Part shown: one piece after another, positions 7,186-15,629 of the stretch
Layout: each line of letters starts with the position of its first letter
How positions within the stretch are numbered: position 1 is the stretch's first letter
NCBI GenBank assembly: GCA_937952285.1
Contig: CALFZE010000123.1
Span: 1-24,223, forward strand
Source of the DNA: UBA2428 sp002343545
GTDB lineage: Bacteria > Bdellovibrionota > UBA2428
Length of the DNA: 24,223 nucleotides
Direction of reading: 5' to 3'
Translations under genes and position numbers: made by a program
Notes under the pieces: model-generated
Database searches by the model: none
The model's input: only the letters and a program-made list of their open reading frames with translations
Told to the model about the DNA's origin: nothing

Positions 7186-10101
7186 TCAGCTCTTTTCGTC
7201 GAGAAGCGTGGGAATGCTGACCTTCGGCGAGCTTTCGAGGGCGAGGCGTAGGAAGCGGGCCGTGTGCCCCTTCCCTTGCGCGACGATATCTTCGGGGGTG
7301 CCTTCGGCCACGATCTCGCCGCCCTTCGACCCGCCCTCGGGACCGAAGTCGATGACCCAGTCGGCGGACTTCATGACGTCGACGTTATGCTCGATCACGA
7401 CGACCGTGTTGCCGCGCTCGACCAGTTCGTGGAGGACGCGCAGGAGCGCCTTGACGTCGCCAAAGTGCAGACCCGTCGTGGGCTCGTCCAGCACGTAAAC
7501 GGTCCCGCCGCTCGCCGGCTGCGCGAGTTCGCGCGCGATCTTGAGCCGCTGCGCCTCGCCACCCGAAAGCGTCGTCGCGGGTTGGCCGAGCCGGAGGTAG
7601 CCCAGCCCCACGTTCACGAGCGTCCCCAAGACGTTCTGCAACTTGGTCTCGCCCGCGAAAAAGCGCTTGGCCTCGGTGATGGTCATGCTCAGGACGTCGT
7701 GGATGTTGCGGTCCTTGAAGCGGATGTCGAGCACTTCCTTCTTGAAGCGCTTGCCTTCGCAGTGCCCGCAAAGCACGAAGAGGTCTTCCATGAAAACCAT
7801 CTCGACCCGCGTGTAGCCGTCGCCTTCGCAGTGTTCGCAGCGGCCGCCCGGAACGTTGAACGAAAAAGTCCCGGGGTGGTAGCCCTTCTTGCGGGCCGCT
7901 TCGGTCGACGCGAAAAGAATGCGGACTTCGTCGAAGGCCTTCATGAAGGTGATCGGGTTCGAGCGGGGCGAACGTCCGATCGGCTCCTGGTCCACGAGGA
8001 CGACGTTCTTGAGCCCGTCGAGGCCCGAGATCGTCGAGAAGCGGCCGACCTCGAGGACTTCCTGCAGGAAGATCTTGGCGAGCGCGGGATAGAGCGTGCG
8101 TTTGACGAAGGAACTCTTCCCGCTGCCCGAAACGCCCGTCACGCAGGTGAGAAAACCTTTCGGAATCCGCACCGAGACGTCTTGGAGATTGTTCTCGCGG
8201 CAGCCCGAAAGCTCGAGCCAAGAAACCCCTTGGTGGCGGTCCTGAAAGCGGTCCAGTCGGCGGCGCATCGGCACCGGCACGGCCTCCGCGCCGAACAGGA
8301 AGGACGCCGTGCGGCTCTTCGGCGCGGCCGCGGCCGAGAATTCGTCGGCCGGCCCGGCGTAAAGCAGTTCACCGCCCAACTCGCCGGCCCCCGGTCCGAG
8401 GTCCACGAGGTGGTCCGCGGCGCGGATGATATCGGGATCGTGCTCGACCACGACGAGCGTGTTCCGCAACGAGGCGAGATCGCGCAGGATCCCGATCAGT
8501 CGCTCCGTGTCGCGCGGATGCAAACCGATGCTCGGCTCGTCCAAGACGTAACAAGTCTGGGTGAGGCGAGACCCGAGTTGGTTCGCGAGGGCGATGCGCT
8601 GGGCTTCGCCGCCCGAGAGCGTCTTCGCGAGTCGGTCCAGCGTCAGGTACTCGAGCCCCACGCGCAACAGGAAATCCAGACGCGAGCCGACCTGCGGCAG
8701 GATGTCCTTGCCGACCAGGCGTTCGGTTTCCGTGAGCGGCAACGCCTTCAGCCAGGCGCCAAGCTCCTCGATCGTCATCGAGGTGAGATCGCCGATCGTG
8801 CGATCGTGGAACTTGACCATGCGGGATTCCAACCTCAGGCGGCTCCCCTTGCAGGTCGGGCACGTCTGCGGCGAACGGTAGCGCGACAGGAACACGCGCA
8901 CCTGCATCTTGTAACGGATGTCCTCGAGCTCGGCGAAGTAGCCTTCGACCTTGGCCCAGACCCGGGCGCGGTCTTTCTCGGGCAACGACTCGTAGGGCAG
9001 GTTCACCGAGATCTTTTCTTTCTGGCAGAAGGTCAGGAGCTCCTTGAGCCAGTCGCGCGAAGAAGGTTTCGTGAGCGGGTCGATCGCGCCTTGCGAAATG
9101 GAAAGGCGCGGGTTCGGGATGACGAGCTTGGGATCGACGCGCAGGATGTTGCCGAAACCCTTGCAGGCCTCGCAGGCGCCGAGCGGGGAATTGAAGGAGA
9201 AGAGCACGGGACTCAGCTCGGGAAAGCGTTCCTCGCCGCCGCCCGTCGAAGGATACTCGGCGTAGCGCCCTTCGAAAGCGAGATTCCCTTCGTCGTCGAG
9301 GACGAGAACGCGAGCACGGCCGAAACCCTCGCCGTAGGACTGGATGACGACGTCCTCGAAGCGTCCCTGGATGTCGGGATCCAAGCCGAAACGATCCACC
9401 GACACGAGAAGCCGCTGGAGCTTGCCCGCGCGGCCCGTCAGCGAAGAGGTCTTCGCCCCGAGCTCCTCCTGAAGATCGAGAAACTCGACGGCCCGGCCCG
9501 GCTTGACGAGGTCTTCCGAGATCGCGCGCGTGAAACCGCGCTCCAGGTAGTTCGCGAGCAGGCGTTTGCGGTCCAAAATCTTGGACTTGGCCGCGAACTC
9601 GACCGGAAAGACGACGTAGGCCCTTTGGCCGGGATAACGCGCGAGGTTTTCGCGCACGACGTCGCGCGCGACGTCCTTCTTCACGACCTCGCCCGTGCGC
9701 GGGTTGTACATCGTGCCGAGTTTCGCGAAGAGCAGGCGCAGGTAATCGTAGATCTCGGTCGCCGTGCCCACGGTGGAGCGCGAGTTCTTGGTGTGGTTCT
9801 TCTGCTCGATCGCGATGGTGGGCGAGAGTCCCTTGATGTCTTCGACCTCGGGCTTCTCGTGCCGGTCCAGGAACTGCCGGGCGTAGGTACTGAGCGACTC
9901 GACGAAGCGACGCTGGCCTTCGGCGAAGACGGTGTTGAACGCGAGCGAACTCTTGCCGCTGCCCGAAGGACCCGTGACGACCGTCAGGATGCCCTTGGGG
10001 ATCTTGAGGTCGAAGCCTTTGAGATTGTGCTGCCGAGCGCCACGAATCTCGATCTCTCCCATCGCGGAGGATCCCTTGGCTGCCTTCGGAGTGAGCGTCA
10101 T
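7186..10101 (-). CDS. uvrA: UvrA excinuclease ABC subunit A
   Basis: A 971-residue UvrA, the DNA-damage sensor ATPase of nucleotide excision repair that loads UvrB. Two ABC modules are complete: Walker A GPSGSGKS (44-51) and GVSGSGKS (656-663), signatures LSGGEAQR near 495 and 845, and Walker B LDEPSIGLHPRD and LDEPTTGLHFGD. The UvrB-binding region (about 130-250) and TVGTATEIYDYLRLLFAKLG are present. The second zinc finger is intact (C755, C758, C778, C781). The first is not: C310/C313 remain, but the partner Cys pair normally some 25 residues earlier is replaced by a region YPSTGGGEERF. A further CPTC sits at 414-417. GGAG lies 6 nt before the ATG at 10101; the ATG at 10062 (MGEIEIRGARQHNLKGF) is where typical UvrA proteins begin, so the first 13 residues may be an extension. 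Confidence 0.95.
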   Translation of the reverse strand: MTLTPKAAKGSSAMGEIEIRGARQHNLKGFDLKIPKGILTVVTGPSGSGKSSLAFNTVFAEGQRRFVESLSTYARQFLDRHEKPEVEDIKGLSPTIAIEQKNHTKNSRSTVGTATEIYDYLRLLFAKLGTMYNPRTGEVVKKDVARDVVRENLARYPGQRAYVVFPVEFAAKSKILDRKRLLANYLERGFTRAISEDLVKPGRAVEFLDLQEELGAKTSSLTGRAGKLQRLLVSVDRFGLDPDIQGRFEDVVIQSYGEGFGRARVLVLDDEGNLAFEGRYAEYPSTGGGEERFPELSPVLFSFNSPLGACEACKGFGNILRVDPKLVIPNPRLSISQGAIDPLTKPSSRDWLKELLTFCQKEKISVNLPYESLPEKDRARVWAKVEGYFAELEDIRYKMQVRVFLSRYRSPQTCPTCKGSRLRLESRMVKFHDRTIGDLTSMTIEELGAWLKALPLTETERLVGKDILPQVGSRLDFLLRVGLEYLTLDRLAKTLSGGEAQRIALANQLGSRLTQTCYVLDEPSIGLHPRDTERLIGILRDLASLRNTLVVVEHDPDIIRAADHLVDLGPGAGELGGELLYAGPADEFSAAAAPKSRTASFLFGAEAVPVPMRRRLDRFQDRHQGVSWLELSGCRENNLQDVSVRIPKGFLTCVTGVSGSGKSSFVKRTLYPALAKIFLQEVLEVGRFSTISGLDGLKNVVLVDQEPIGRSPRSNPITFMKAFDEVRILFASTEAARKKGYHPGTFSFNVPGGRCEHCEGDGYTRVEMVFMEDLFVLCGHCEGKRFKKEVLDIRFKDRNIHDVLSMTITEAKRFFAGETKLQNVLGTLVNVGLGYLRLGQPATTLSGGEAQRLKIARELAQPASGGTVYVLDEPTTGLHFGDVKALLRVLHELVERGNTVVVIEHNVDVMKSADWVIDFGPEGGSKGGEIVAEGTPEDIVAQGKGHTARFLRLALESSPKVSIPTLLDEKS

Positions 10102-10156
10102 GCTAATCTCCGAACCTAGCAGAGGTCGGTCTCTTTAATCGACCCCCGGAGGAAGC

Positions 10157-11110
10157 ATGTTTGCCCCTTTCCCGCAGAATCAACTCGCCGGCCGCCCGCG
10201 CCGCGAAGACCATCAGGACGTCCGCGTGGCGGGCCTCGTCACGCCGTACGAAGGCCCCGCGGCCTCCTTCCTCGAGCAAGTCCGCCCGACCGACATCGTC
10301 GTCCTGGGTTACCCCGACGACCGCGGCATCGATCGCAACGGCGGACGTCTCGGCGCGGCCGAAGGTCCCGACGAGATCCGTCGACGCCTTTATCGCCTTA
10401 CGCCTCCTCCGCAGCGCACCACGACGGACCTTCGGATCTGGGACTTGGGCAACCTGCGAAGCTGGAGCATGGACCTGCTCGAAGCCCAAGAGAAGGCGCG
10501 GGACTTCGTCGCGGACCTTCGCAAGACGGGCGCCCGCATCCTGAGCCTTGGCGGCGGCCACGACTGGGCCTACTCCGATTTCCAGGGCTTCGAAGGACAC
10601 GTCATCAACTTCGACGCGCACCTCGACGTGCGGCCGCTTCCCAACGAGGACGAGCTGAAGGGCCATAGCGGCACGCCCTTCCGCCGCATCCTCGAAGAAA
10701 ACAAGCAGGGCAAGACTCGCGTCAGCGCCGTCGGACTCCAGCGGACCTCGAACGCCCGCGCCCACCTCGAGTGGGCCGAAGGTCATCGCGTCACGCCGCT
10801 TTTCCTCGAAGAATTGCCTTGGGACTTGCCCCGCCAACTCGAGCTCGTCCGCAACAAGCTCGAGCTCGGGCCGAAGGCCGGCGCGCTGGGCCTCAGTATC
10901 GACATGGACGCCTTCCCGCAGCACATCTCGCCGGGCGTTTCGGCGCCGCAGCCTTTCGGCCTCGATCCCACGCTCGTCCTGACCCTCGTGCGCGAACTCA
11001 AGGCGAGCACCCGTCAACTCGGACTCTACGAGACGAGTCCGCGACTCGACGTCGACGGATCGACGGCGCGGCTCGCGGCGCGCTTGGCCTACGAATTCCT
11101 CTTCGCCTAA
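10157..11110 (+). CDS. Arginase/agmatinase/formimidoylglutamase-family hydrolase
   Basis: A 317-residue ureohydrolase-fold enzyme. The binuclear Mn ligands are visible: GGGHD (His), NFDAHLDVR (Asp, His, Asp) and SIDMDAF (two Asp). The usual SxDxDxxDP motif is changed to SIDMDAFPQHISPG, the Asp-Pro being lost, as in some formimidoylglutamase-like branches. Family members release urea or formamide from guanidino or formimino substrates (arginine, agmatine, formimidoylglutamate). The substrate is not clear, and no hut or arginine-degradation genes are adjacent, so I leave the gene unnamed. GGAGGAA (10148-10154) lies just upstream of the ATG, giving a strong ribosome site, and TTTAAT at 10134-10139 is a possible -10. 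It is divergent from uvrA and ends 7 bp before a large inverted repeat. Confidence 0.88.
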   Translation: MFAPFPQNQLAGRPRREDHQDVRVAGLVTPYEGPAASFLEQVRPTDIVVLGYPDDRGIDRNGGRLGAAEGPDEIRRRLYRLTPPPQRTTTDLRIWDLGNLRSWSMDLLEAQEKARDFVADLRKTGARILSLGGGHDWAYSDFQGFEGHVINFDAHLDVRPLPNEDELKGHSGTPFRRILEENKQGKTRVSAVGLQRTSNARAHLEWAEGHRVTPLFLEELPWDLPRQLELVRNKLELGPKAGALGLSIDMDAFPQHISPGVSAPQPFGLDPTLVLTLVRELKASTRQLGLYETSPRLDVDGSTARLAARLAYEFLFA

Positions 11111-11117
11111 AAAGGTT

Positions 11118-11197
11118 AAAAGGCGTCAGGTTCCTTTTGGTTCAGCGCACGCGTCATAATGACGCAGTTGCTGAACCAAAAGGAACCTGACGCCTTT
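11118..11197. repeat. Nested inverted repeat, REP-like pair between convergent genes
   Basis: A perfect 28-bp inverted repeat (arms 11119-11146 and 11170-11197) is separated by 23 bp. The spacer holds a second palindrome, GCGTCAT-A-ATGACGC (11151-11165). Each arm also folds by itself: AAAAGG (11118-11123) pairs with CCTTTT (11133-11138), and the same element is inverted on the right. The single unit AAAAGGCGTCAGGTTCC plus TTTT resembles, from memory, the GGTGTCAGG palindromes linked to REP-associated transposases. The element lies between the arginase-family gene and the convergent exported-protein gene, whose TAA stop is partly inside the right arm. Reading the minus strand, T-runs follow the hairpin, so it may also terminate that gene. 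Confidence 0.85.
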
Positions 11198-12257
11198 AGT
11201 GTTTGTGGTCGTGGCCGCCGTGGTCATGGCCGTCGTTTTTGGAGTGCCCGGGCGGCAGTTCGTCGGCGACCCTCGGAGTTGCCTTGGGAATCTCTCCGAA
11301 GAGCGTCTGATCGCTTTTCTCGCCCGTCAGGAAACGGCCCTTCGCACCGAGTTCGACGCGCTGGTCTTTGCCCTTCGGCTCCACGAAGTCTTGGCCGACG
11401 CGGGTCTGGATGAAACGCACCCCGGCCCCCTCTTGCTTGACGCGGATCTTGCCGACTTTGCCGTCGACGCTCACGTAGAGCTCGTTCTTGCCGTAATCGT
11501 AGGACCAGGCTTCGGCGCGGCCGCCGAGATCGGTCTCGAGCTTCTTGCCGAGGGCAGTCGCGTAGAACTCGTCGTCGACCGGGGTGAGCGAGCCCCGATC
11601 CGCGTCCTTTTCCTTGAGACGCGCTTCCCGCGTGCGCCCGAAAACGCCGGGCAGCTTGGGGATCTTCGTCGGCGCGGCCGTTGCGGTCTCGCCCTTGGGA
11701 TCGGCGGCCGAAAGCGCGGTCGACGGAGGGGCCGACGCGCCCAAAGCCGCGCTCTTCTGGGCCGCGGTCAGGGTGTCGATCGCTTTCCGCATCGACACGT
11801 TCGCGTCGAGCGAGAGGAGAAAGAGATTCCGGCGCAAAGGCTTATGTTCGGACCGAACGGCCTGGACGGCGAGCTCGAGCTTAGGTCGATTCTGCAGGTC
11901 CGAGATCGGCGTCTTCTTGAGCCGCGCCTCCAAGTCCGCCAGGGTTTTCGCCCGCCCTTCGTAACGTCGGCGAAGGGCCAAGTAAGGCGCGACGAACTCG
12001 GTGACCCGGGACTCGAGAACCTTGGGCGCCAGGGCATCGACCAAACGAGGATCCACGTCCGAGAAGGACTTTTCCTTCTCCGGCAAGATGCCCTCGAAAA
12101 ACTCGGGATAAGCGCGGAACTCCGCGAGGAGCGACTTCAAGGCGTCACGGTCCGAGGCGACGGGAGCGCTCGGTTTCGAGGCCGGGTTCGGAGCCTGGGC
12201 AAGGGCCGGCGTCGCCACCCAAAACATGACAAGGCTCAGGCGAGCGAACAGGCCCAT
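11196..12257 (-). CDS. Exported protein with His-rich C-terminal tail, function unknown
   Basis: About 353 residues. The N-terminus MGLFARLSLVMFWVATPALA is a signal peptide, so the protein is periplasmic or secreted. A charged helical region (about 35-170) follows, then a low-complexity Ala/Pro/Thr linker, then a part rich in beta-prone residues with YDYGKNELYVSVDGKVGKIRV. The protein ends HSKNDGHDHGGHDHKH, a probable metal-binding tail (Zn, Ni or Cu; inference). No domain is recognised. I chose the ATG at 12257 because GGGGTG lies 6 nt upstream and the signal peptide starts there; a GTG three codons earlier is possible. Only 41 bp separate it from the end of the GH15 gene upstream, so it is probably co-transcribed. 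Its stop codon overlaps the nested inverted repeat. Confidence 0.8.
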   Translation of the reverse strand: MGLFARLSLVMFWVATPALAQAPNPASKPSAPVASDRDALKSLLAEFRAYPEFFEGILPEKEKSFSDVDPRLVDALAPKVLESRVTEFVAPYLALRRRYEGRAKTLADLEARLKKTPISDLQNRPKLELAVQAVRSEHKPLRRNLFLLSLDANVSMRKAIDTLTAAQKSAALGASAPPSTALSAADPKGETATAAPTKIPKLPGVFGRTREARLKEKDADRGSLTPVDDEFYATALGKKLETDLGGRAEAWSYDYGKNELYVSVDGKVGKIRVKQEGAGVRFIQTRVGQDFVEPKGKDQRVELGAKGRFLTGEKSDQTLFGEIPKATPRVADELPPGHSKNDGHDHGGHDHKH

Positions 12258-12298
12258 ACGCGACACCCCGTTGCGAGTTCCTCGATCCCGTCGGTCCC

Positions 12299-14671
12299 TC
12301 AGCGGGAGCGAGTCAGACTGAGAATATCAGGCCGGACATCCTTGCGAGCCGCCAGGAGCTTGACGTACTCGCCGTGCGTCCAACCGAGCGGCGTCGCCGC
12401 TCCCGTGGGAAGCCCCTGACGGGCCCCCGAGTCCCAAACTTGCTCGGGCAACATGTACGAGGGAGTCGCGAATCCTTCCATCGCCTCGACGTAGGGAACG
12501 AGACTCTCTTTCGCCGAAAGGCGATCGAAGCCCGACTCCAAGCGGTAGGCGAGTTCGAAGTTCGCGCGCTCGCCCGTGAGGAAAGGCCAGAGCATCCCTT
12601 TCGTCTGGCGATTGTTCTCGTCATCGTAGTTGTAAAGGTCGCCCGTGTAGCGGAAGTAGCCGGGGCCGTGGCGCGTCTCGACCTTCAGGACGCGATCGTA
12701 CTCGTGGACCGTTTCCATGACGTGGTAGTCGAGGGCCTTGCGCACGCCCAAGCGTACGAGCTCCAAGAAACCGCCGTCCAAAATGTCTTTCTCGCGAAGC
12801 GTATCGCCGCCGTTGGAAAGTCGGATCCGGGCGTCGTCGTTCGGATCCCAGCTTTGATCGGGGGATCCGGCGGCTTCGATCCGGACGTAATACTTGCCGT
12901 TGCCGTGCTTGCCGCTCGTCGTGAAAGTCCAGGCTTCGAGGTTATCCCCCGGCTTGGAGCTCCAGGCGTCCGCCGTGTCCCAGTAACGTCGCGCGCGGGC
13001 CGTATCTCCGACCGCCTCGGCGATCGATCCCGCCGACCAAAGCGCCGCGATCTGCGCCGCCACGGTCGAGGGGGAAACGCCCATGGCTTCTTCCCAACGC
13101 TCCTGCGCCGTCCACGGGCCGAAGTCCGCGATGAAATCCGAGGCGCGCCGGACGAGATCCCAGATCTCGGTCGGGCGCACGTGACCGGCCCGCCAGAGTC
13201 GGTAGGCCAGCACGACCGGGAATCCGACCTGGTCCATTTGAAGCGCGCCCCAGTAAGGCGTGCCGTCCATCCACATGTTCTGGCTGAAGCTGCCGTCCAT
13301 CGAGCGCCGGCGTGAGCCGTAACGCCACTCGCCGCGCGAAGCCGTCAACTGACGCGCGCGAAGGTAATCGAGGCTCGCGATGGCCGAACGTTTGTCGCCG
13401 ATGGCCAAGAAGCTCGTCGCCATCTGGTAGAGGTCACGCGACCACACGAGATGGTAGCCGCCGTAGAGACCGTGCGCGGCGTCGCCCGAGGCAAGCGTCG
13501 AGACGTTCGTGGCGAAGCGCGAGCGTAGCAGCGAAGGGAACAGGGCGCGGCCCTCGTTGCCGCCCAAGCGGCGCGCGTTCGGGCGGAGCGAAGTCGCGCC
13601 GGCGTCTTCGATAAACTGCCCCCAAGGCTTAGAAGGACTCGCGACGAAGGCGCCCGCGTAAGTCTTGTCTTCCATGGCCTTGAGCATCGCGACCGACGCG
13701 CGGAAGAGCTCGCCGAAATCCCGCGAGGCGTCGCCGAGGTCGCGCACCGAGCTCTGATAGCCTTGCCACTCGCCGACGTAACGATCGAGGAGCGAGTTCG
13801 CTTTGGCCATGGAATCCCGGGCGCGGCGACGCGCTTCGACTTCGGTCTCGCCGAAGCCGAGCGCCCAAAGAAACTCCGTCGTGCCTTCGTCTTCGGGCAG
13901 ATCGAGCCAGGCCGTCAGGACGACGTTGCCGTCGCGCGCGCGTTCGAAGTTCGAGTCGAGCACGAAGTCCGACGAGAGATCGTGGTAACCGTCGCTCACG
14001 CCCTCGAAGCCCGCGGAAGCCTGCTTCCAACGCACGCTCGTCAAGAGGGCCTGGGCTTCGCGACCTTCCGAGGCGACGAGCGCCTGCTCGCCGTTGTCGC
14101 TCCACACAATCGTTCCCGTGTCTTTGTTCGGGCTGTTCGCCACGGAAGGATTGTGCAAGACGTAGAAACGGAGCCCCGGGACGTTCCGAACGATCCGAAC
14201 GCGTTGGAGCACGACCGGGCTCGTCGGATCCGAGTAGACGAGTCGCTCGATGCGAAAACGGCGTTGCGGATCCTGGTTGACGATCTCGAAGGCCGGAACG
14301 CCGCGCTTCAGCCAGCGGACGGTGCTTTGCGCCTGCAGGCGCTCTTCGAAGAGGAAGCTCCGTCCGTCCGTCACGAGAAACTGGCTGTCCCGCACCTGGG
14401 GACGATCGATGGTGGGCCAGAAAACTTCCGTCAGGACGTTCTGCGCCCCCGTAAACCAAACTTTCGAGAGCGGCGCGGTCGGAGAGGCGTCCGAATACCC
14501 GTTGCGGGAATCGTAGGCTTCGTAGGAGGTTCCGAAATACTGTTTCGCTCCCGAGGACCAATTCGCGGGACGGGCGGGGGCGCGCGGGGCTTCCCCGCTC
14601 GGGCGAGGGGCGCGGGCTTGCGCGCAAAGCGAAGCGACGAGAGCGAGACCAACGACGGGAACCTTCGGCAT
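12299..14671 (-). CDS. Exported glucoamylase-type glycoside hydrolase (GH15)
   Basis: A 790-residue protein with a signal peptide (MPKVPVVGLALVASLCAQARA). Next comes the N-terminal beta-sandwich domain typical of bacterial glucoamylase/glucodextranase (SKVWFTGAQNVLTEVFWPTIDRP spans its start) and then the (alpha/alpha)6 barrel. The barrel shows HLVWSRDLYQMATSFLAIGD, WMDGTPYWGALQMDQ, AQERWEE (general acid Glu, about residue 525) and, near the C-terminus, MLPEQVWDSG (catalytic base Glu, about 743) followed by PLGWTHGEYVKLL. The enzyme would release glucose from the non-reducing end of alpha-glucans such as glycogen or starch in the periplasm or outside the cell. GGAGG lies 9 nt before the ATG at 14671; a TTG one codon earlier is possible. 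A His-rich exported protein follows it. Confidence 0.92.
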   Translation of the reverse strand: MPKVPVVGLALVASLCAQARAPRPSGEAPRAPARPANWSSGAKQYFGTSYEAYDSRNGYSDASPTAPLSKVWFTGAQNVLTEVFWPTIDRPQVRDSQFLVTDGRSFLFEERLQAQSTVRWLKRGVPAFEIVNQDPQRRFRIERLVYSDPTSPVVLQRVRIVRNVPGLRFYVLHNPSVANSPNKDTGTIVWSDNGEQALVASEGREAQALLTSVRWKQASAGFEGVSDGYHDLSSDFVLDSNFERARDGNVVLTAWLDLPEDEGTTEFLWALGFGETEVEARRRARDSMAKANSLLDRYVGEWQGYQSSVRDLGDASRDFGELFRASVAMLKAMEDKTYAGAFVASPSKPWGQFIEDAGATSLRPNARRLGGNEGRALFPSLLRSRFATNVSTLASGDAAHGLYGGYHLVWSRDLYQMATSFLAIGDKRSAIASLDYLRARQLTASRGEWRYGSRRRSMDGSFSQNMWMDGTPYWGALQMDQVGFPVVLAYRLWRAGHVRPTEIWDLVRRASDFIADFGPWTAQERWEEAMGVSPSTVAAQIAALWSAGSIAEAVGDTARARRYWDTADAWSSKPGDNLEAWTFTTSGKHGNGKYYVRIEAAGSPDQSWDPNDDARIRLSNGGDTLREKDILDGGFLELVRLGVRKALDYHVMETVHEYDRVLKVETRHGPGYFRYTGDLYNYDDENNRQTKGMLWPFLTGERANFELAYRLESGFDRLSAKESLVPYVEAMEGFATPSYMLPEQVWDSGARQGLPTGAATPLGWTHGEYVKLLAARKDVRPDILSLTRSR

Positions 14672-14754
14672 CAAGTGCTACCTCCTCCGGACTTCCGTTT
14701 GGTATGACGGCAATTTTCCCCAAAGTCAAAACCGCGTCCCGGGCCCGTCGGGCT

Positions 14755-14783
14755 TTGGTCAAAGCGAAGAACGCGTTTAAGAT
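14755..14783 (+). promoter_or_regulatory. Promoter candidate for the TPR lipoprotein gene (leaderless arrangement)
   Basis: TTGGTC (14755-14760) and TAAGAT (14778-14783) are 17 bp apart. Seven nucleotides later comes the GTG at 14791, so transcription would begin at the start codon. This supports the GTG rather than the ATG at 14704. Confidence 0.45.
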
Positions 14784-14790
14784 CGTTCCG

Positions 14791-15573
14791 GTGAGACCCT
14801 TCTCTTCGTCGCTCGCCATCGTTTCGCTTTTGCTCGCGGCCTGCGCGGGCATGCCCCAACAAGAAGCGCTTCGCGAAGCCGAGGGGCTCCGCGAGATCGC
14901 GGAGGGTTTGCTGGAGGACGGGCGACCGGCCGACGCCCTCGCCCGCTTCCAGGAAGCGCTCGCGAAGGCCCCGAGCGAGGTGTCGATCAAGTTCGACATC
15001 GGCCGCGCCTACCACGCGCTGAGCCGTCCCGCGGAAGCCGCGCGCTGGACCCGCGAGGCCTGCGAGGGGACGCGCCCCGAAGTCCCCGGCTGCTGGAACA
15101 ACTTGGCGCTTTTCGAGTTCGAGAAAGGCGATCCCGCCGCCGCCGAGAAGGCCGCGCGACGCGCGCTCTCCTTCGACACCTTCTCGGAACCCGAGAAAGC
15201 CTACGCGACTTTGGCGCGCGCGTTGGCCGCCCAGAAGCGGCTCGACGAAGCCGACGCGGCCGCGCAGAAATCCGTCGAGAGAAATCCGGAGGACTGCCTC
15301 GTGCGCTGCGTGCGAACCCACGTCCTCGTCCTCCGCAAGGATTACGAAGAGGCTCTCTTCCAAGCGCGTTGGGCGGCCCGCAAATGCCCCTTCGATCCCC
15401 GTTCGCTCGCCTGGGAGGGATACGCGCGTTACCAGATCGGCCAGCACCGCGTCGCGAAACAGCGCTTCACCGGCATCGTGGAACGCTTCTCGGGGTCGCA
15501 ATACGCGGAATACTCCCAAAGGGCCTTAGACGCGCTTTCGCTCCGGCGCCCCGTCGAGGAACCGCCCCTGTAG
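14791..15573 (+). CDS. TPR-repeat lipoprotein (PilF/PilW-like)
   Basis: About 260 residues. From the GTG at 14791 the protein begins MRPFSSSLAIVSLLLAAC, a classic lipoprotein signal with the lipidated Cys at 18. Tandem tetratricopeptide repeats fill the rest, with helical patterns such as DALARFQEALAKAPSEVSIK, WNNLALFEFEKGDPAAAEKA, AYATLARALAAQKRLDEADA and YARYQIGQHRVAKQRF. Lipoproteins of this type (PilF/PilW) help assemble the type IV pilus secretin. A TPR lipoprotein directly before a RodZ-like gene is also the gammaproteobacterial order, and pilT lies nearby, so a pilus role is plausible. An ATG at 14704 in the same frame would add 29 residues before the signal and is disfavoured. Neither start has a Shine-Dalgarno sequence. 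Confidence 0.85.
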   Translation: MRPFSSSLAIVSLLLAACAGMPQQEALREAEGLREIAEGLLEDGRPADALARFQEALAKAPSEVSIKFDIGRAYHALSRPAEAARWTREACEGTRPEVPGCWNNLALFEFEKGDPAAAEKAARRALSFDTFSEPEKAYATLARALAAQKRLDEADAAAQKSVERNPEDCLVRCVRTHVLVLRKDYEEALFQARWAARKCPFDPRSLAWEGYARYQIGQHRVAKQRFTGIVERFSGSQYAEYSQRALDALSLRRPVEEPPL

Positions 15574-15629
15574 TTTTCTCGTGGCCCGAGGGTTGATCCT
15601 CGGCGGCACTTCGGCGAAAAACGTAACAC

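Noticed and set aside
7264..10119. A long plus-strand open frame (about 950 codons) across uvrA
   Set aside because: It is exactly antisense to a complete UvrA with all motifs. Such shadow frames arise from GC-rich codon bias, and its translation shows no domain.
10103..11017. A minus-strand frame across the arginase-family gene
   Set aside because: It is antisense to a gene with complete metal-ligand motifs and a strong ribosome site.
14704..14790. ATG at 14704 as start of the TPR lipoprotein
   Set aside because: It would place 29 residues ahead of a complete lipoprotein signal and lacks a ribosome site; the GTG at 14791 fits the signal and the promoter spacing.
13629..14999. A 456-codon minus-strand frame overlapping the GH15 gene and the TPR gene
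   Set aside because: It has an Arg/Ser/Pro-rich translation with no motif and overlaps two well-supported genes in other frames.
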